Below the pieces are notes generated by a model. The model was not told where the DNA came from, made no database searches, and was given only the letters and a program-made list of their open reading frames with translations. DNA of 64,000 nucleotides from Pseudomonas frederiksbergensis. GTDB lineage: Bacteria > Pseudomonadota > Gammaproteobacteria > Pseudomonadales > Pseudomonadaceae. Position 1 is the stretch's first letter. Each line of letters begins with the position of its first letter. The stretch lies in NCBI RefSeq assembly GCF_035751725.1, contig NZ_CP142104.1:1488001-1552000 (forward strand). The letters run 5' to 3'. Below, piece by piece: positions 34,122-41,638 of the stretch. The position numbers and the translations under genes are program-made.

Positions 34122-35265
34122 TTTTCGCGAGATGCGTGATAGTTAAACATTTGTGTAACCAGAGGCTTTTGCAAGGCCCAGCCTTCGCCAAATTAGCAAT
34201 AATTACACAACTGTGTAACCAGAGGCATTTTTCAAGCCCCAGTCTTCGCCAAATTAGCAATAGTTACACAGCTGTGTAACCAGAGGCTGCTTCAAGGGCT
34301 GGTCTTCGCAAGATGCGCAACAGTTACACAACTGTGTAACCAGAGCTTTTTTCAAGGTCCAGCCTTCGTCAAATTAGCAATAGTTACACAGCTGTGTAAC
34401 CAGAGGCTTTTTCAAGGCCCGGTCTTCGCCAAATTAGCAATAGTTACACAGCTGTGTAACCAGAGGCCGCTTCAAGGCCTGATCTTCGCGAGATGCGCAA
34501 CAGTTACACAGCTGTGTAACCAGAGGCTTTTTCAAGGCCCAGCCTTCGCCAAATTAGCAATAGTTACACAGCTGTGTAACCAGAGGCTGCTTCAAGGCCT
34601 GGTCTTCGCGAGATGCGCAACAGTTACACAACTGCGTAACCCAGAAACTTTTTCAAGGCCGAGCCTTCGTCAAATTAGCAATAGTTGCACAGCTGTGTAA
34701 CCAGAGGCTTTTTCAAGGCCCGGTCTTCGCCAAATTAGCAATAGTTACACAGCTGTGTAACCAGAGGCCGCTTCAAGGCCTGATCTTCGCGAGATGCGCA
34801 ACAGTTACACAGCTGTGTAACCAGAGCCTTTTTTCAAGGCCGAGCCTTCGTCAAATTAGCAATAGTTACACAGCTGTGTAACCAGAGGCTTTTTCAAGGC
34901 CCGGTCTTCGCCAAATTAGCAATAGTTACACAGCTGTGTAACCAGAGGCCGCTTCAAGGCCTGATCTTCGCGAGATGCGCAACAGTTACACAGCTGTGTA
35001 ACCAGAGCCTTTTTTCAAGGCCGAGCCTTCGTCAAATTAGCAATAGTTACACAGCTGTGTAACCAGAGGCTTTTTCAAGGCCCGGTCTTCGCCAAATTAG
35101 CAATAGTTACACAGCTGTGTAACCAGAGGCCGCTTCAAGGCCTGATCTTCGCGAGATGCGCAACAGTTACACAACTGTGTAACCAGAGGCTGCCTCAAGG
35201 CCCAGTCTTCGCGAGATGCGCAACAGTTACACAACTGTGTAACCAGAGGCTGTTTCAAGTCCTAG
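34122..35265. repeat. Tandem array of 19 units of about 60 bp
   Basis: Nineteen units repeat every 60-61 bp, each starting with GTTACACAGCTGTGTAAC or a close variant, an 18-bp palindrome, followed by CAGAGGC, TTCAAGGC and TCTTCGC blocks. Two unit types alternate: one ends CAAATTAGCAAT, the other GAGATGCGCAAC. From 34621 to about 35163 three units form a higher-order period of about 181 bp repeated three times almost exactly. Terminal units are the most diverged. No frame stays open across it and there are no unique spacers. Confidence 0.95.
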
Positions 35266-35396
35266 TTACTTTCGATCCACGGTCGCGGAGTTATTAGATT
35301 TACGAGTGCACCAACCGTGACTCCTGTGTATATTAATAAGCAGTTGCTTAGTCAGAACTACACGACACGATGAATCGATGCGATGAGCGTTAACGC

Positions 35397-35894
35397 ATGA
35401 ATGATATAACACTCGTAGTAATGGCTAATGAGCCGGATCTACTCAAAAAACTATTGAATGCGCTGCATTGGGGGGGGCGCGATGGCCTGATTTCAATTGC
35501 AGATGTGCGAAAGTTTGTTTCCTCGCCGAAGCTTGCCGAGTTCCACATCCGAGGGTTCCACGGCGACGGACTAGTGCCTGTAGGCGATACATTTCTCGAC
35601 GCTCGAACGATGCTCGCTGATCGACCGCATAAAACGTTCGCAGTGCCGATCCAAGGCTGGCCGGAGTTTTCAAAGGGGAAGATTTTTGTCGAAAATGTTG
35701 GATTTAACGACAAACAAATTACCCGGATTGAATTGTGGCCGTTCGATCCAACCGAGCTAGACGAGGATCAGCTAACACTGGCGGTTGCCCTGAGCTACAA
35801 CCTCAGAGAGTTTTACGGTGAACCAAGAATCGCAGGTGCGGTTGATGAAGTGATACGGCCGCTTGGATTCTTCGTGCCTGATGAAGAGTACTGA
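35397..35894 (+). CDS. Hypothetical protein downstream of the tandem array
   Basis: I do not recognise this 165-residue protein. It begins MNDITLVVMANEPDLLKKLLNALHW and has segments such as FHIRGFHGDGLVPVGDTFLDARTMLADRPHKTFAVPIQGW and DKQITRIELWPFDPTELDEDQLTLAVALSYNLREFYG. It is acidic, without signal or membrane segments. It begins about 130 bp after the last array unit, so the array may lie in its control region. Confidence 0.6.
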   Translation: MNDITLVVMANEPDLLKKLLNALHWGGRDGLISIADVRKFVSSPKLAEFHIRGFHGDGLVPVGDTFLDARTMLADRPHKTFAVPIQGWPEFSKGKIFVENVGFNDKQITRIELWPFDPTELDEDQLTLAVALSYNLREFYGEPRIAGAVDEVIRPLGFFVPDEEY

Positions 35895-35949
35895 CACGGC
35901 TTCGCCGTAAGCTTACCAGCGGGTTTGATGATGGCTGCCGATCGTTCTC

Positions 35950-36087
35950 ATGAAAGCCAGCGGCAAAACAGTCAAGTCGACTGGCTCAAGCCGGAACACT
36001 CTAAAGCAACACTTCCGCAATCTGGTGGAGCAAGGCCACCTGAATCAGCAAGGGAGTGGTCGCGGAGTATGGTACGAACTACGGTAG
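35950..36087 (+). pseudogene. Winged-helix C-terminal relic
   Basis: A 45-codon frame reads SGKTVKSTGSSRNTLKQHFRNLVEQGHLNQQ then GSGRGVWYELR-stop, matching the winged-helix end of Fic-like or AlbA/RecG-like regulators (SRNTLKxHLxxLVExGHLxxxGxGRGxWYxL). The upstream domains are absent, so it is a truncated remnant. Confidence 0.55.
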
Positions 36088-36156
36088 GTGGCCTGTGTGC
36101 TCAAAAGCAGCAAGGACTATAAGACCCCGGCCACTCCCCTTGGATTGGCCAAAGGC

Positions 36157-36195
36157 CCAGTGAAGAAGAGGACATCCTCTCCTCTACTTCACTGG
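36157..36195 (-). terminator. Strong hairpin downstream of the relaxase gene
   Basis: CCAGTGAAG / CTTCACTGG enclose AGAGGA / TCCTCT to give an almost continuous stem of about 16 bp. It lies 65 bp after the relaxase stop. The T-run is weak, so termination is plausible but not certain. Confidence 0.5.
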
Positions 36196-36259
36196 ACCTT
36201 AGGTTTTCAACAGATTAAGCAAACGGCTCGCCATCTGCCCCGATTTTTCATGGATAGAC

Positions 36260-37675
36260 TTAGGCGTTAAGCCCTAAGACCGCCTCTCTTTCACTTTCGT
36301 GACATATTTTAGCGAGGCTCGATAATTGATTTCTGGTTTGCACCATAACGCTCTCTTCCCAATTCTCGTCCAGAACGAACTGGCCGGTAGAGTCGACAAT
36401 GACTGGCGTATTTAGCCGCAAGGCTGTCTGGGGATAGTCTGCGACATTGGCCTCCTGGTCGAAATGCACAGCCATCCCACGAAATAGCGTATCCATGATG
36501 TCCTGAATAAGCTTGAACATTTCTGTAAGCAGTTTAGCGACGCGCTCTCTTTCGATCTCAAGCTCGACCTCACTACGGGTTTTCTTTCGTTGGGTGAATG
36601 AAATACCGAAATTAAAACCCATAAATAGTTGAGTGCGGTCATTGGAGTAGTGCATATATGTACGCTTGGAGTGTTTACTAAAGTAGGATTTCAAACGCTC
36701 ATTCGGCTTGCTAATCTTCACGTATGCACGGAACAACGCACCATCATTTCGTACGGACTGCGCATCTGGAGATGCTGTTGGCATTCCCAGGCCTAGCTTT
36801 GCGTTGTCGCGGAAAGCGATGTAGCTCACACCGTTGCGTTGTAGAGACTGAAAAGTTAGTTTCGTGGACATGATTGTGCTACCGCTGATCCAGCGACCAT
36901 CTTGCCGGTCGAGCCTGTAGCTGATCCCCTCTACTAGACCGCTCTTATCTCGCACGCGAATTTGGATGCCGCGCTCTGCGAATCTATCAACAAGCTGTGA
37001 CATGTTTACCGGGCGGTTGCTTGCTTTGAATATAGCTTTTGAAATCCCTCTAATAATATGGGCCTGATCCTTTTCTGGGTCTCCTTTGCCCGGCTCTTTT
37101 GTCCACCCGTCACTGAGAGGAACGGCCAAGTCGTATAGTTGTTCTATCTCCCTAACGGCATCCATTCCTTTAAATCTGTCGTTTCTATCGCTCACCAGCT
37201 CGAAGTGTGCTCCGAGAGCACTACGCGAACTCAGGGGATCAGCTTCAACCAGTCTAACTCTTGAGCTAACAATATGAGCGTGCTCACAATCTGTGTCTCG
37301 ATGTATGACGGCTACGTATTTTGTCGTCTCATCGTACCCAAGATCACTCATGTACTTTCTAACGGCTTCAGTCCATTCTGCTGTCATTAATGTCTCACCT
37401 TTCGATAAAGATAAAATGTAGTGACCACAGAGTTTCTTGCTTTCACCTTTATAAAGACTGGTATAGCTTTCAAATTCGTGAATGATCGGCTCAACATCCA
37501 CAAAGACCTTTCTCTCTCCGTCATCCATTACTTCATAGTACGGATTTTTTGATATCAGATTTCCACCGATAAATTCAACATTCTTTCGTTTCTCGAAATC
37601 TTGGACTCGCGCCGCAAACTCATAGACAATTCGGTTCCTAAAAGTCGGAGAGAATTCTTTACCTTTGCTTATCAT
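36260..37675 (-). CDS. Relaxase / mobilization nuclease (MobA/VirD2-like)
   Basis: The 471-residue protein has a relaxase domain with HYILSLSKGETLMTAEWTEAVRKYM and the metal-binding HxDxxxxHxHI motif in HRDTDCEHAHIV (about residue 130), typical of MOBP-type relaxases. Such enzymes nick oriT and stay bound to the 5' end during conjugative transfer. The C-terminal half is helical without a recognised helicase or primase. It follows the MobC-like gene by 19 bp on the same strand. Without type IV secretion genes, transfer would need a helper. Confidence 0.82.
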   Translation of the reverse strand: MISKGKEFSPTFRNRIVYEFAARVQDFEKRKNVEFIGGNLISKNPYYEVMDDGERKVFVDVEPIIHEFESYTSLYKGESKKLCGHYILSLSKGETLMTAEWTEAVRKYMSDLGYDETTKYVAVIHRDTDCEHAHIVSSRVRLVEADPLSSRSALGAHFELVSDRNDRFKGMDAVREIEQLYDLAVPLSDGWTKEPGKGDPEKDQAHIIRGISKAIFKASNRPVNMSQLVDRFAERGIQIRVRDKSGLVEGISYRLDRQDGRWISGSTIMSTKLTFQSLQRNGVSYIAFRDNAKLGLGMPTASPDAQSVRNDGALFRAYVKISKPNERLKSYFSKHSKRTYMHYSNDRTQLFMGFNFGISFTQRKKTRSEVELEIERERVAKLLTEMFKLIQDIMDTLFRGMAVHFDQEANVADYPQTALRLNTPVIVDSTGQFVLDENWEESVMVQTRNQLSSLAKICHESEREAVLGLNA

Positions 37676-37694
37676 TTTGATGCTCCATTTATTT

Positions 37695-38054
37695 TTATTG
37701 TTTTTGGATTGTTTCGTTTAGTTTTATTATTTTTCTCCGAGCAGAGTCAGAGAGCACAAAAGCGGCTGACGGCATGCTTGGATGGCTGCACAGATCATTC
37801 AACGAATTTATATCGCTTGCTAGAGCACTTAGATAAGCTGAAATGGCAGCTGACTTTGCGTCTAGACCAATACCCTTCTGTTTAATAAGTGCTAAAGCAG
37901 TAAGCCTCAAAAATTGCGAGAGGTAAGCGTAACCAAACTTTTTGGCTGCTCCCCTGAGTTCCGCAGCTTCTTCCGGTGTTAAATACACTTCGGAAATGAT
38001 GGTTCTAGGATTATCCTTTTTGGGGCGACCGCCCTTGGTTCTGACCTTTTCCAT
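37695..38054 (-). CDS. MobC-like relaxosome accessory protein
   Basis: The 119-residue basic protein begins KGGRPKKDNPRTIISEVYLTPEEAAELRGAAKKFGYAYLSQFLRLTAL, which fits the ribbon-helix-helix MobC family that helps the relaxase melt oriT. It is first in a two-gene operon with the relaxase. The promoter should lie in the region of the regular palindromic array, so autoregulation is possible. Confidence 0.72.
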   Translation of the reverse strand: MEKVRTKGGRPKKDNPRTIISEVYLTPEEAAELRGAAKKFGYAYLSQFLRLTALALIKQKGIGLDAKSAAISAYLSALASDINSLNDLCSHPSMPSAAFVLSDSARRKIIKLNETIQKQ

Positions 38055-38879
38055 TGACTCACCTTGTTATTATTTTTATTGGTGTTTTTTTGATTTTTGA
38101 TTCTAAGCGCAGAACCCGAAGGGTTTGAGCACAAGCCCGTTTCGATACCGTGCCAGACCGAGGAACGAGGTTTGGTGCGGGGGAGAAACATAGCTTGCTT
38201 ACTTAGATTTTGTTTTTACAAATTAATTATAACATTAAATATTGACTTGCTTTATTTGATTCATTGGTTTTGATGGTTTTTCTGTCACGTCATGGGGGTG
38301 TGATATGTCACGTAACTTTATTGGTTTATTGTGATGTATCGCGCGATGGATTTATTTTTGTGTGATATGTCACATTCTGTTTGTTTTTATGGCGTGATAT
38401 ATCACATCCATTTTTCACTTGTTACGTGATATGTCACGTGTTGAATTTGCAAGCGTGTGATATGTCACATGCTGCCTGCTTTACTCATGTGATATGTCGC
38501 ATGCGTCAGCGAGTGACATAGTTTAATACCAGCTCCGCTGTATCTAGCCAGCGGGTAGTCTCTGGAAGCTCCCTACCCAGCTAATGTCAGTCTGACGCCT
38601 TCAGATTACGCCCCCAGGGCGTATCCACATGAGCTAGAGGGTGTTCACGAGAAGCCGACTTCTACCAGCTATCACAAGGTATTGAGGAACAAAGTCGTTA
38701 CACCTATCTACATGTGTACAGGAATTGTTCCAAGCAAGCCCCAGCTGGTCAACTTAGCAAGAGGCTGTAAGAAATTCTGTCACATGCGGCGTTGCGTGAT
38801 ATATATGCTTATTTTAATGTTATAATAAAGTTACGCAGTAAATTAATTTTGCCCATAACAATAATAAGAAGAGGCGGTC
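38055..38879. other. Non-coding control region, candidate oriT/oriV
   Basis: This gap of about 825 bp upstream of mobC has three parts. At 38140-38190 an imperfect inverted repeat CCAGACC / GGTTTGG could be an oriT feature. At 38200-38280 the DNA is very AT-rich. From 38300 to 38500 lies the palindromic array. A GGGTAG / CTACCC repeat is near 38565. The layout resembles a plasmid replication origin. Confidence 0.5.
38300..38500. repeat. Seven palindromic 12-mers at 31-32 bp spacing
   Basis: Sites start at 38300, 38331, 38362, 38394, 38426, 38457 and 38489. Four are exactly GTGATATGTCAC; the others are GTGATATATCAC, GTGATATGTCGC and GTGATGTATCGC. The spacing equals three helical turns, so a bound protein would sit on one face of the helix. 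A partial match, GTGATATATATG, occurs at 38796. An AT-rich stretch borders the left side. Confidence 0.92.
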
Positions 38880-39371
38880 ATGCAAGCTGGTAAAGAAAAA
38901 GGCGGGCTCTGGATAAGAGAAGCAGCAACGAGTGTAAGCTTTTACAGGGTGAAGTATGGCGAGAAGAAGCAAAGGCTCATCACTGTTTCTTACGACCAGG
39001 TTGTTCAAAAGCAGCACGAAGTCAGGGCTCTATTCTCAGCTCCAGAAGCAACCGCAAAGCTGGATAAGTATTTCAGAGAGTTCCCGTTTCTCAAAAGAGA
39101 AAAAGCTGTAAAGAAGAAGGAATATCTTACTCGTGCGAAAATAGTCGAGTTCATGAGTGCAATACCTGAATCCATCACTGTACTGATCGAAGATGATCCA
39201 AAATGCACGAGTGCAGAGAACCGTCAATTAGCATACGAAATTTGGAAGGCTTGGACTCCCATACGCCAATTGATCAGCAACGTTGGCGGTTGGAACATCA
39301 AAGAAGCCGATTCGAAAAAAGCTCTGGCCTGGGGCAACGCCAAGTTGAAGGAAGAGGAGGGGGGATCATGA
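38880..39371 (+). CDS. Hypothetical basic protein near the origin-like array
   Basis: I do not recognise this 163-residue protein. It is rich in Lys and Glu (KYGEKKQRLITVSYDQVVQKQHEVRALFSAPEATAKLDKYF, REKAVKKKEYLTRAKIVEFMSAIPESITVLIEDDPK). AGAAGAGGCGG upstream supports the start. Its position 380 bp from the palindromic array makes it a candidate binding protein, but it has no recognisable HTH. Confidence 0.6.
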   Translation: MQAGKEKGGLWIREAATSVSFYRVKYGEKKQRLITVSYDQVVQKQHEVRALFSAPEATAKLDKYFREFPFLKREKAVKKKEYLTRAKIVEFMSAIPESITVLIEDDPKCTSAENRQLAYEIWKAWTPIRQLISNVGGWNIKEADSKKALAWGNAKLKEEEGGS

Positions 39372-39416
39372 CCGATCCAGGTAAAAATAAGTATTAGCAA
39401 TTAGCGGATATGGCAA

Positions 39417-39438
39417 AAGGCACCTGGAAAGGTGCCTT
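39417..39438 (+). terminator. Hairpin terminator
   Basis: AAGGCACC and GGTGCCTT pair around TGGAAA, 46 bp after the preceding stop. It lies between converging genes and could serve both. Confidence 0.65.
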
Positions 39439-39470
39439 CTATGCGCGACTGATCATCAGATGCTCCTGAT

Positions 39471-39653
39471 TTACAGGGTGCTTAAAAACTCCTGAATTCT
39501 GCTAGAGCGCCATCCCACTGTCTTATGACTCAGCTTTGCCTTCGCCGGAAGCGTCCCTCGCTTTTCCATTCTCTCAACGGTCCTCTTGGATACCCCGAGA
39601 ATAGCTGCTACGTCACTCATGCTCAAAAAACGATCAGAAATCACTGCATTCAT
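39471..39653 (-). CDS. AlpA-like excisionase / regulator
   Basis: The 60-residue protein MNAVISDRFLSMSDVAAILGVSKRTVERMEKRG then TLPAKAKLSHKTVGWRSSRIQEFLSTL is a typical AlpA/MerR-type HTH protein. These often act as excisionases or activators of the integrase gene in P4-like islands. The start at 39653 is chosen because GGAGG lies 7 bp upstream; a longer frame has no such signal. It lies 103 bp downstream of the integrase gene on the same strand. Confidence 0.85.
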   Translation of the reverse strand: MNAVISDRFLSMSDVAAILGVSKRTVERMEKRGTLPAKAKLSHKTVGWRSSRIQEFLSTL

Positions 39654-39755
39654 TTTGCCTCCTACGGCCAGATAATATATCAGATAATAATGATCTCTGC
39701 TGTTTAGGTCAAGTGTTTTCTTTTTTGTCAAGCTGATTGGCGCAGGGCAACCCGC

Positions 39756-41183
39756 TCATTTGGCGGGCTTTGGTTGGGATGGTCGGATCTCTGACAGCCT
39801 CACGATCTTAATGTCAGTGCGGAAAACCCCTTTCTTCACGTTGTCGAGAAACTGACACCAGGCCTCCAGCGCATCGATTTTTTCTCGCAGATACACGTTG
39901 CGGTCATAGTGCTTGTCTTGCACATCAGTGCGTCCGTGAGAGAGTAGATGTGCCCTTGTCTCTTTCGCTACGCCCAGGCCAGCAAGGACCGACTCAGCAG
40001 TTGCCCTCACTTCTTTCCAGCTGAAGTACCTTGTCTTACCCGCTTCGCTCAGCGTCGTACCGGCACCGCTGTAGAATTTACTGGCGTACGAAGTGCCAAC
40101 TAGCTTCTGGGACAATGCGAAGGGGCCGAGATCGCTGAACCGTGTTTCTAAAAGCGGAGCCATGATTTCAAGTATTCGGGGGGTGAACGGCAGGAAATGC
40201 GGGTGCGGCTCTGTACGGTTGCCCTTCTTGTCGAAAACGAACATACCCTGCTCATCTACATGCTCCCAGCGCAAATCGAGCAGCATTTTCAGTCGCTGAC
40301 CACCAAGGTAGATCGGTGCTAGGGCTATGGCCCGCTGATGCTCTGGCAGCATATCCAGGTGCAGCAAAAGCTCCATCAGTTCGGGCTGCTGGAGGGACTC
40401 TGTATCGCCGGTGTACACGTTCTCTAGCGCACCTACATCTTCGGCAGGGTTATGAGTCAATCCGAAATTTTTTGCATCAGGGTTCGGTCGCTCAAGATTC
40501 CGCTTCGTTTTCTTAGCTCTCTTGAATGCGGCGCTCAAATACGTATGAAGCGTGTCAGTTGTCGAGCGCATGCTTGTCGCTGGTGCGGGTGTCGTGTTGC
40601 CTTTCCCTCGACTTCGAGGTTTTGCTGATTTCAGTCTACTCAAAATCTCGAAGATGTCTGCGTCTGTGATTTCACGTGCGGGCTTGCGAGCAAGCTCAGG
40701 AAAAGGCTCGATGACGTGCATAGTGAACATGCGTGCGATCTGCGGCGCTTTCACCCTCTCTCGTGCGGCAAGATCAGCAGAGTAGCTGTCTAATAGATCT
40801 TTGAACGATCCAAGCTTTGCCATCTCATCAGCAGCTTTAGCTTCCGCTTCGACTTGAGATCGAGCTTCAGCATCCTGGCGTGTGAAGTAGTCTTTTGGGC
40901 AGCCGTAGCTGAGCAGTATGTCTACAAGCTCTCGTGCCTTTTCTCTGATCTCAGAGAGCATCATTCCTGATGACGAGGGTGTGGACTTGTACTGACCGAT
41001 GCTGAGCTGTCCAGGTTTCTTGTTGAGATTCCAGCGGTAATACGCGGTCGTGACCGATCCGATTTTCTTGAACAGGATGCTTCCAGTCCCTCGACCGGAC
41101 ATACTCTCAGTCAGCGTTCCGCCGTCCCGAAGCCCCCGCAGGCGCTGATCGTTTACCCGTTTGTCTTGTGTGTTTCCGGCCAT
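39756..41183 (-). CDS. Tyrosine-type site-specific integrase
   Basis: The 475-residue protein is a P4-like tyrosine recombinase that should catalyse integration into tRNA-Arg(CCU). The catalytic region shows YLGGQRLKMLLDLRW (first Arg, about residue 296), RAHLLSHGRTDV (HxxSH in place of the usual HxxRH), and the nucleophile Tyr in DKHYDRN (about residue 425). The start at MAGNTQDK is preferred over an upstream TTG. The gene reads away from attR, with its start 178 bp inside it. Confidence 0.9.
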   Translation of the reverse strand: MAGNTQDKRVNDQRLRGLRDGGTLTESMSGRGTGSILFKKIGSVTTAYYRWNLNKKPGQLSIGQYKSTPSSSGMMLSEIREKARELVDILLSYGCPKDYFTRQDAEARSQVEAEAKAADEMAKLGSFKDLLDSYSADLAARERVKAPQIARMFTMHVIEPFPELARKPAREITDADIFEILSRLKSAKPRSRGKGNTTPAPATSMRSTTDTLHTYLSAAFKRAKKTKRNLERPNPDAKNFGLTHNPAEDVGALENVYTGDTESLQQPELMELLLHLDMLPEHQRAIALAPIYLGGQRLKMLLDLRWEHVDEQGMFVFDKKGNRTEPHPHFLPFTPRILEIMAPLLETRFSDLGPFALSQKLVGTSYASKFYSGAGTTLSEAGKTRYFSWKEVRATAESVLAGLGVAKETRAHLLSHGRTDVQDKHYDRNVYLREKIDALEAWCQFLDNVKKGVFRTDIKIVRLSEIRPSQPKPAK

Positions 41184-41360
41184 CAAGACACCCAAAAGTA
41201 GTCACTACTGGTTACTACTCTAGCAACTACTTCTGGTGACGTTCAACGTCTTTCGTTGTCCTTGACTGTCGCTCATCGTATTAAAAAAATCTTATGAAAT
41301 AGCCGGTTAGCAAGGGTATCTGGAGGTTTTCTCAAAATCTGTCTTCGGTTGTCGATAATA

Positions 41361-41415
41361 AGCATCCCCCTCCTAAGGGGAAGGTTGGCAGTTCGAACCT
41401 GCCCTGGGACACCAT
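41361..41415 (+). repeat. attR core, 55-bp direct repeat
   Basis: An exact copy of 10823-10877, the 3' part of tRNA-Arg(CCU). The 5' half of a tRNA is absent here, so it is not a gene but the right boundary of the island. Confidence 0.95.
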
Positions 41416-41638
41416 TTTATTATCCCGCAGTCCTGCAACCCCCCCTACGATCTCCTTAACGGAACGTCATTTGCGGCCGATAACCCGATGAGTCTCCTTT
41501 CCTGACGTCCCTGCGTCCTGGAACGGCTCGCGGTATGCGTCGTGGGTGTCTATCATCTGCGCGCCTCGCCGGCCGTGGAGGCGATGTTTCGTTTGTTTTG
41601 CCATTGAGTTCATTTTCTTATTTGCCTGGACATCCTCG

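Larger units (their letters stand above)
10823..41415. mobile_element. Putative integrative and mobilizable element in tRNA-Arg(CCU)
   Basis: The element of about 30.5 kb is bounded by 55-bp repeats of the tRNA 3' end. It contains a tyrosine integrase next to attR, an AlpA-like regulator, a relaxase with a MobC-like partner, a replication-type helicase and a RuvC-like nuclease. No type IV secretion genes are visible, so if it moves by conjugation it needs a helper. Base composition is more AT-rich than the flanks and the cargo is rich in defence-like genes. Several relics show that it has accreted and lost DNA. Confidence 0.88.

Noticed and set aside
33965..34279. A 104-codon frame entering the tandem array
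   Set aside because: It runs through a decayed MITE-like copy and into repeats, with no family resemblance and no ribosome-binding site.
34122..35265. The 60-bp array as a CRISPR
   Set aside because: Whole units repeat, with no short repeat alternating with unique spacers, the period structure is higher-order, and no cas genes are present.
38300..38500. The GTGATATGTCAC sites as CRP/Vfr sites
   Set aside because: The half-sites TGTGA and TCACA are only 4 bp apart, not the 6 bp needed for CRP-type binding, and the phased seven-site layout is unlike a Vfr promoter.
41361..41415. A second tRNA-Arg(CCU) gene at the right island end
   Set aside because: Only the 3' part is present; the acceptor 5' strand and D-arm are missing, so it is attR.
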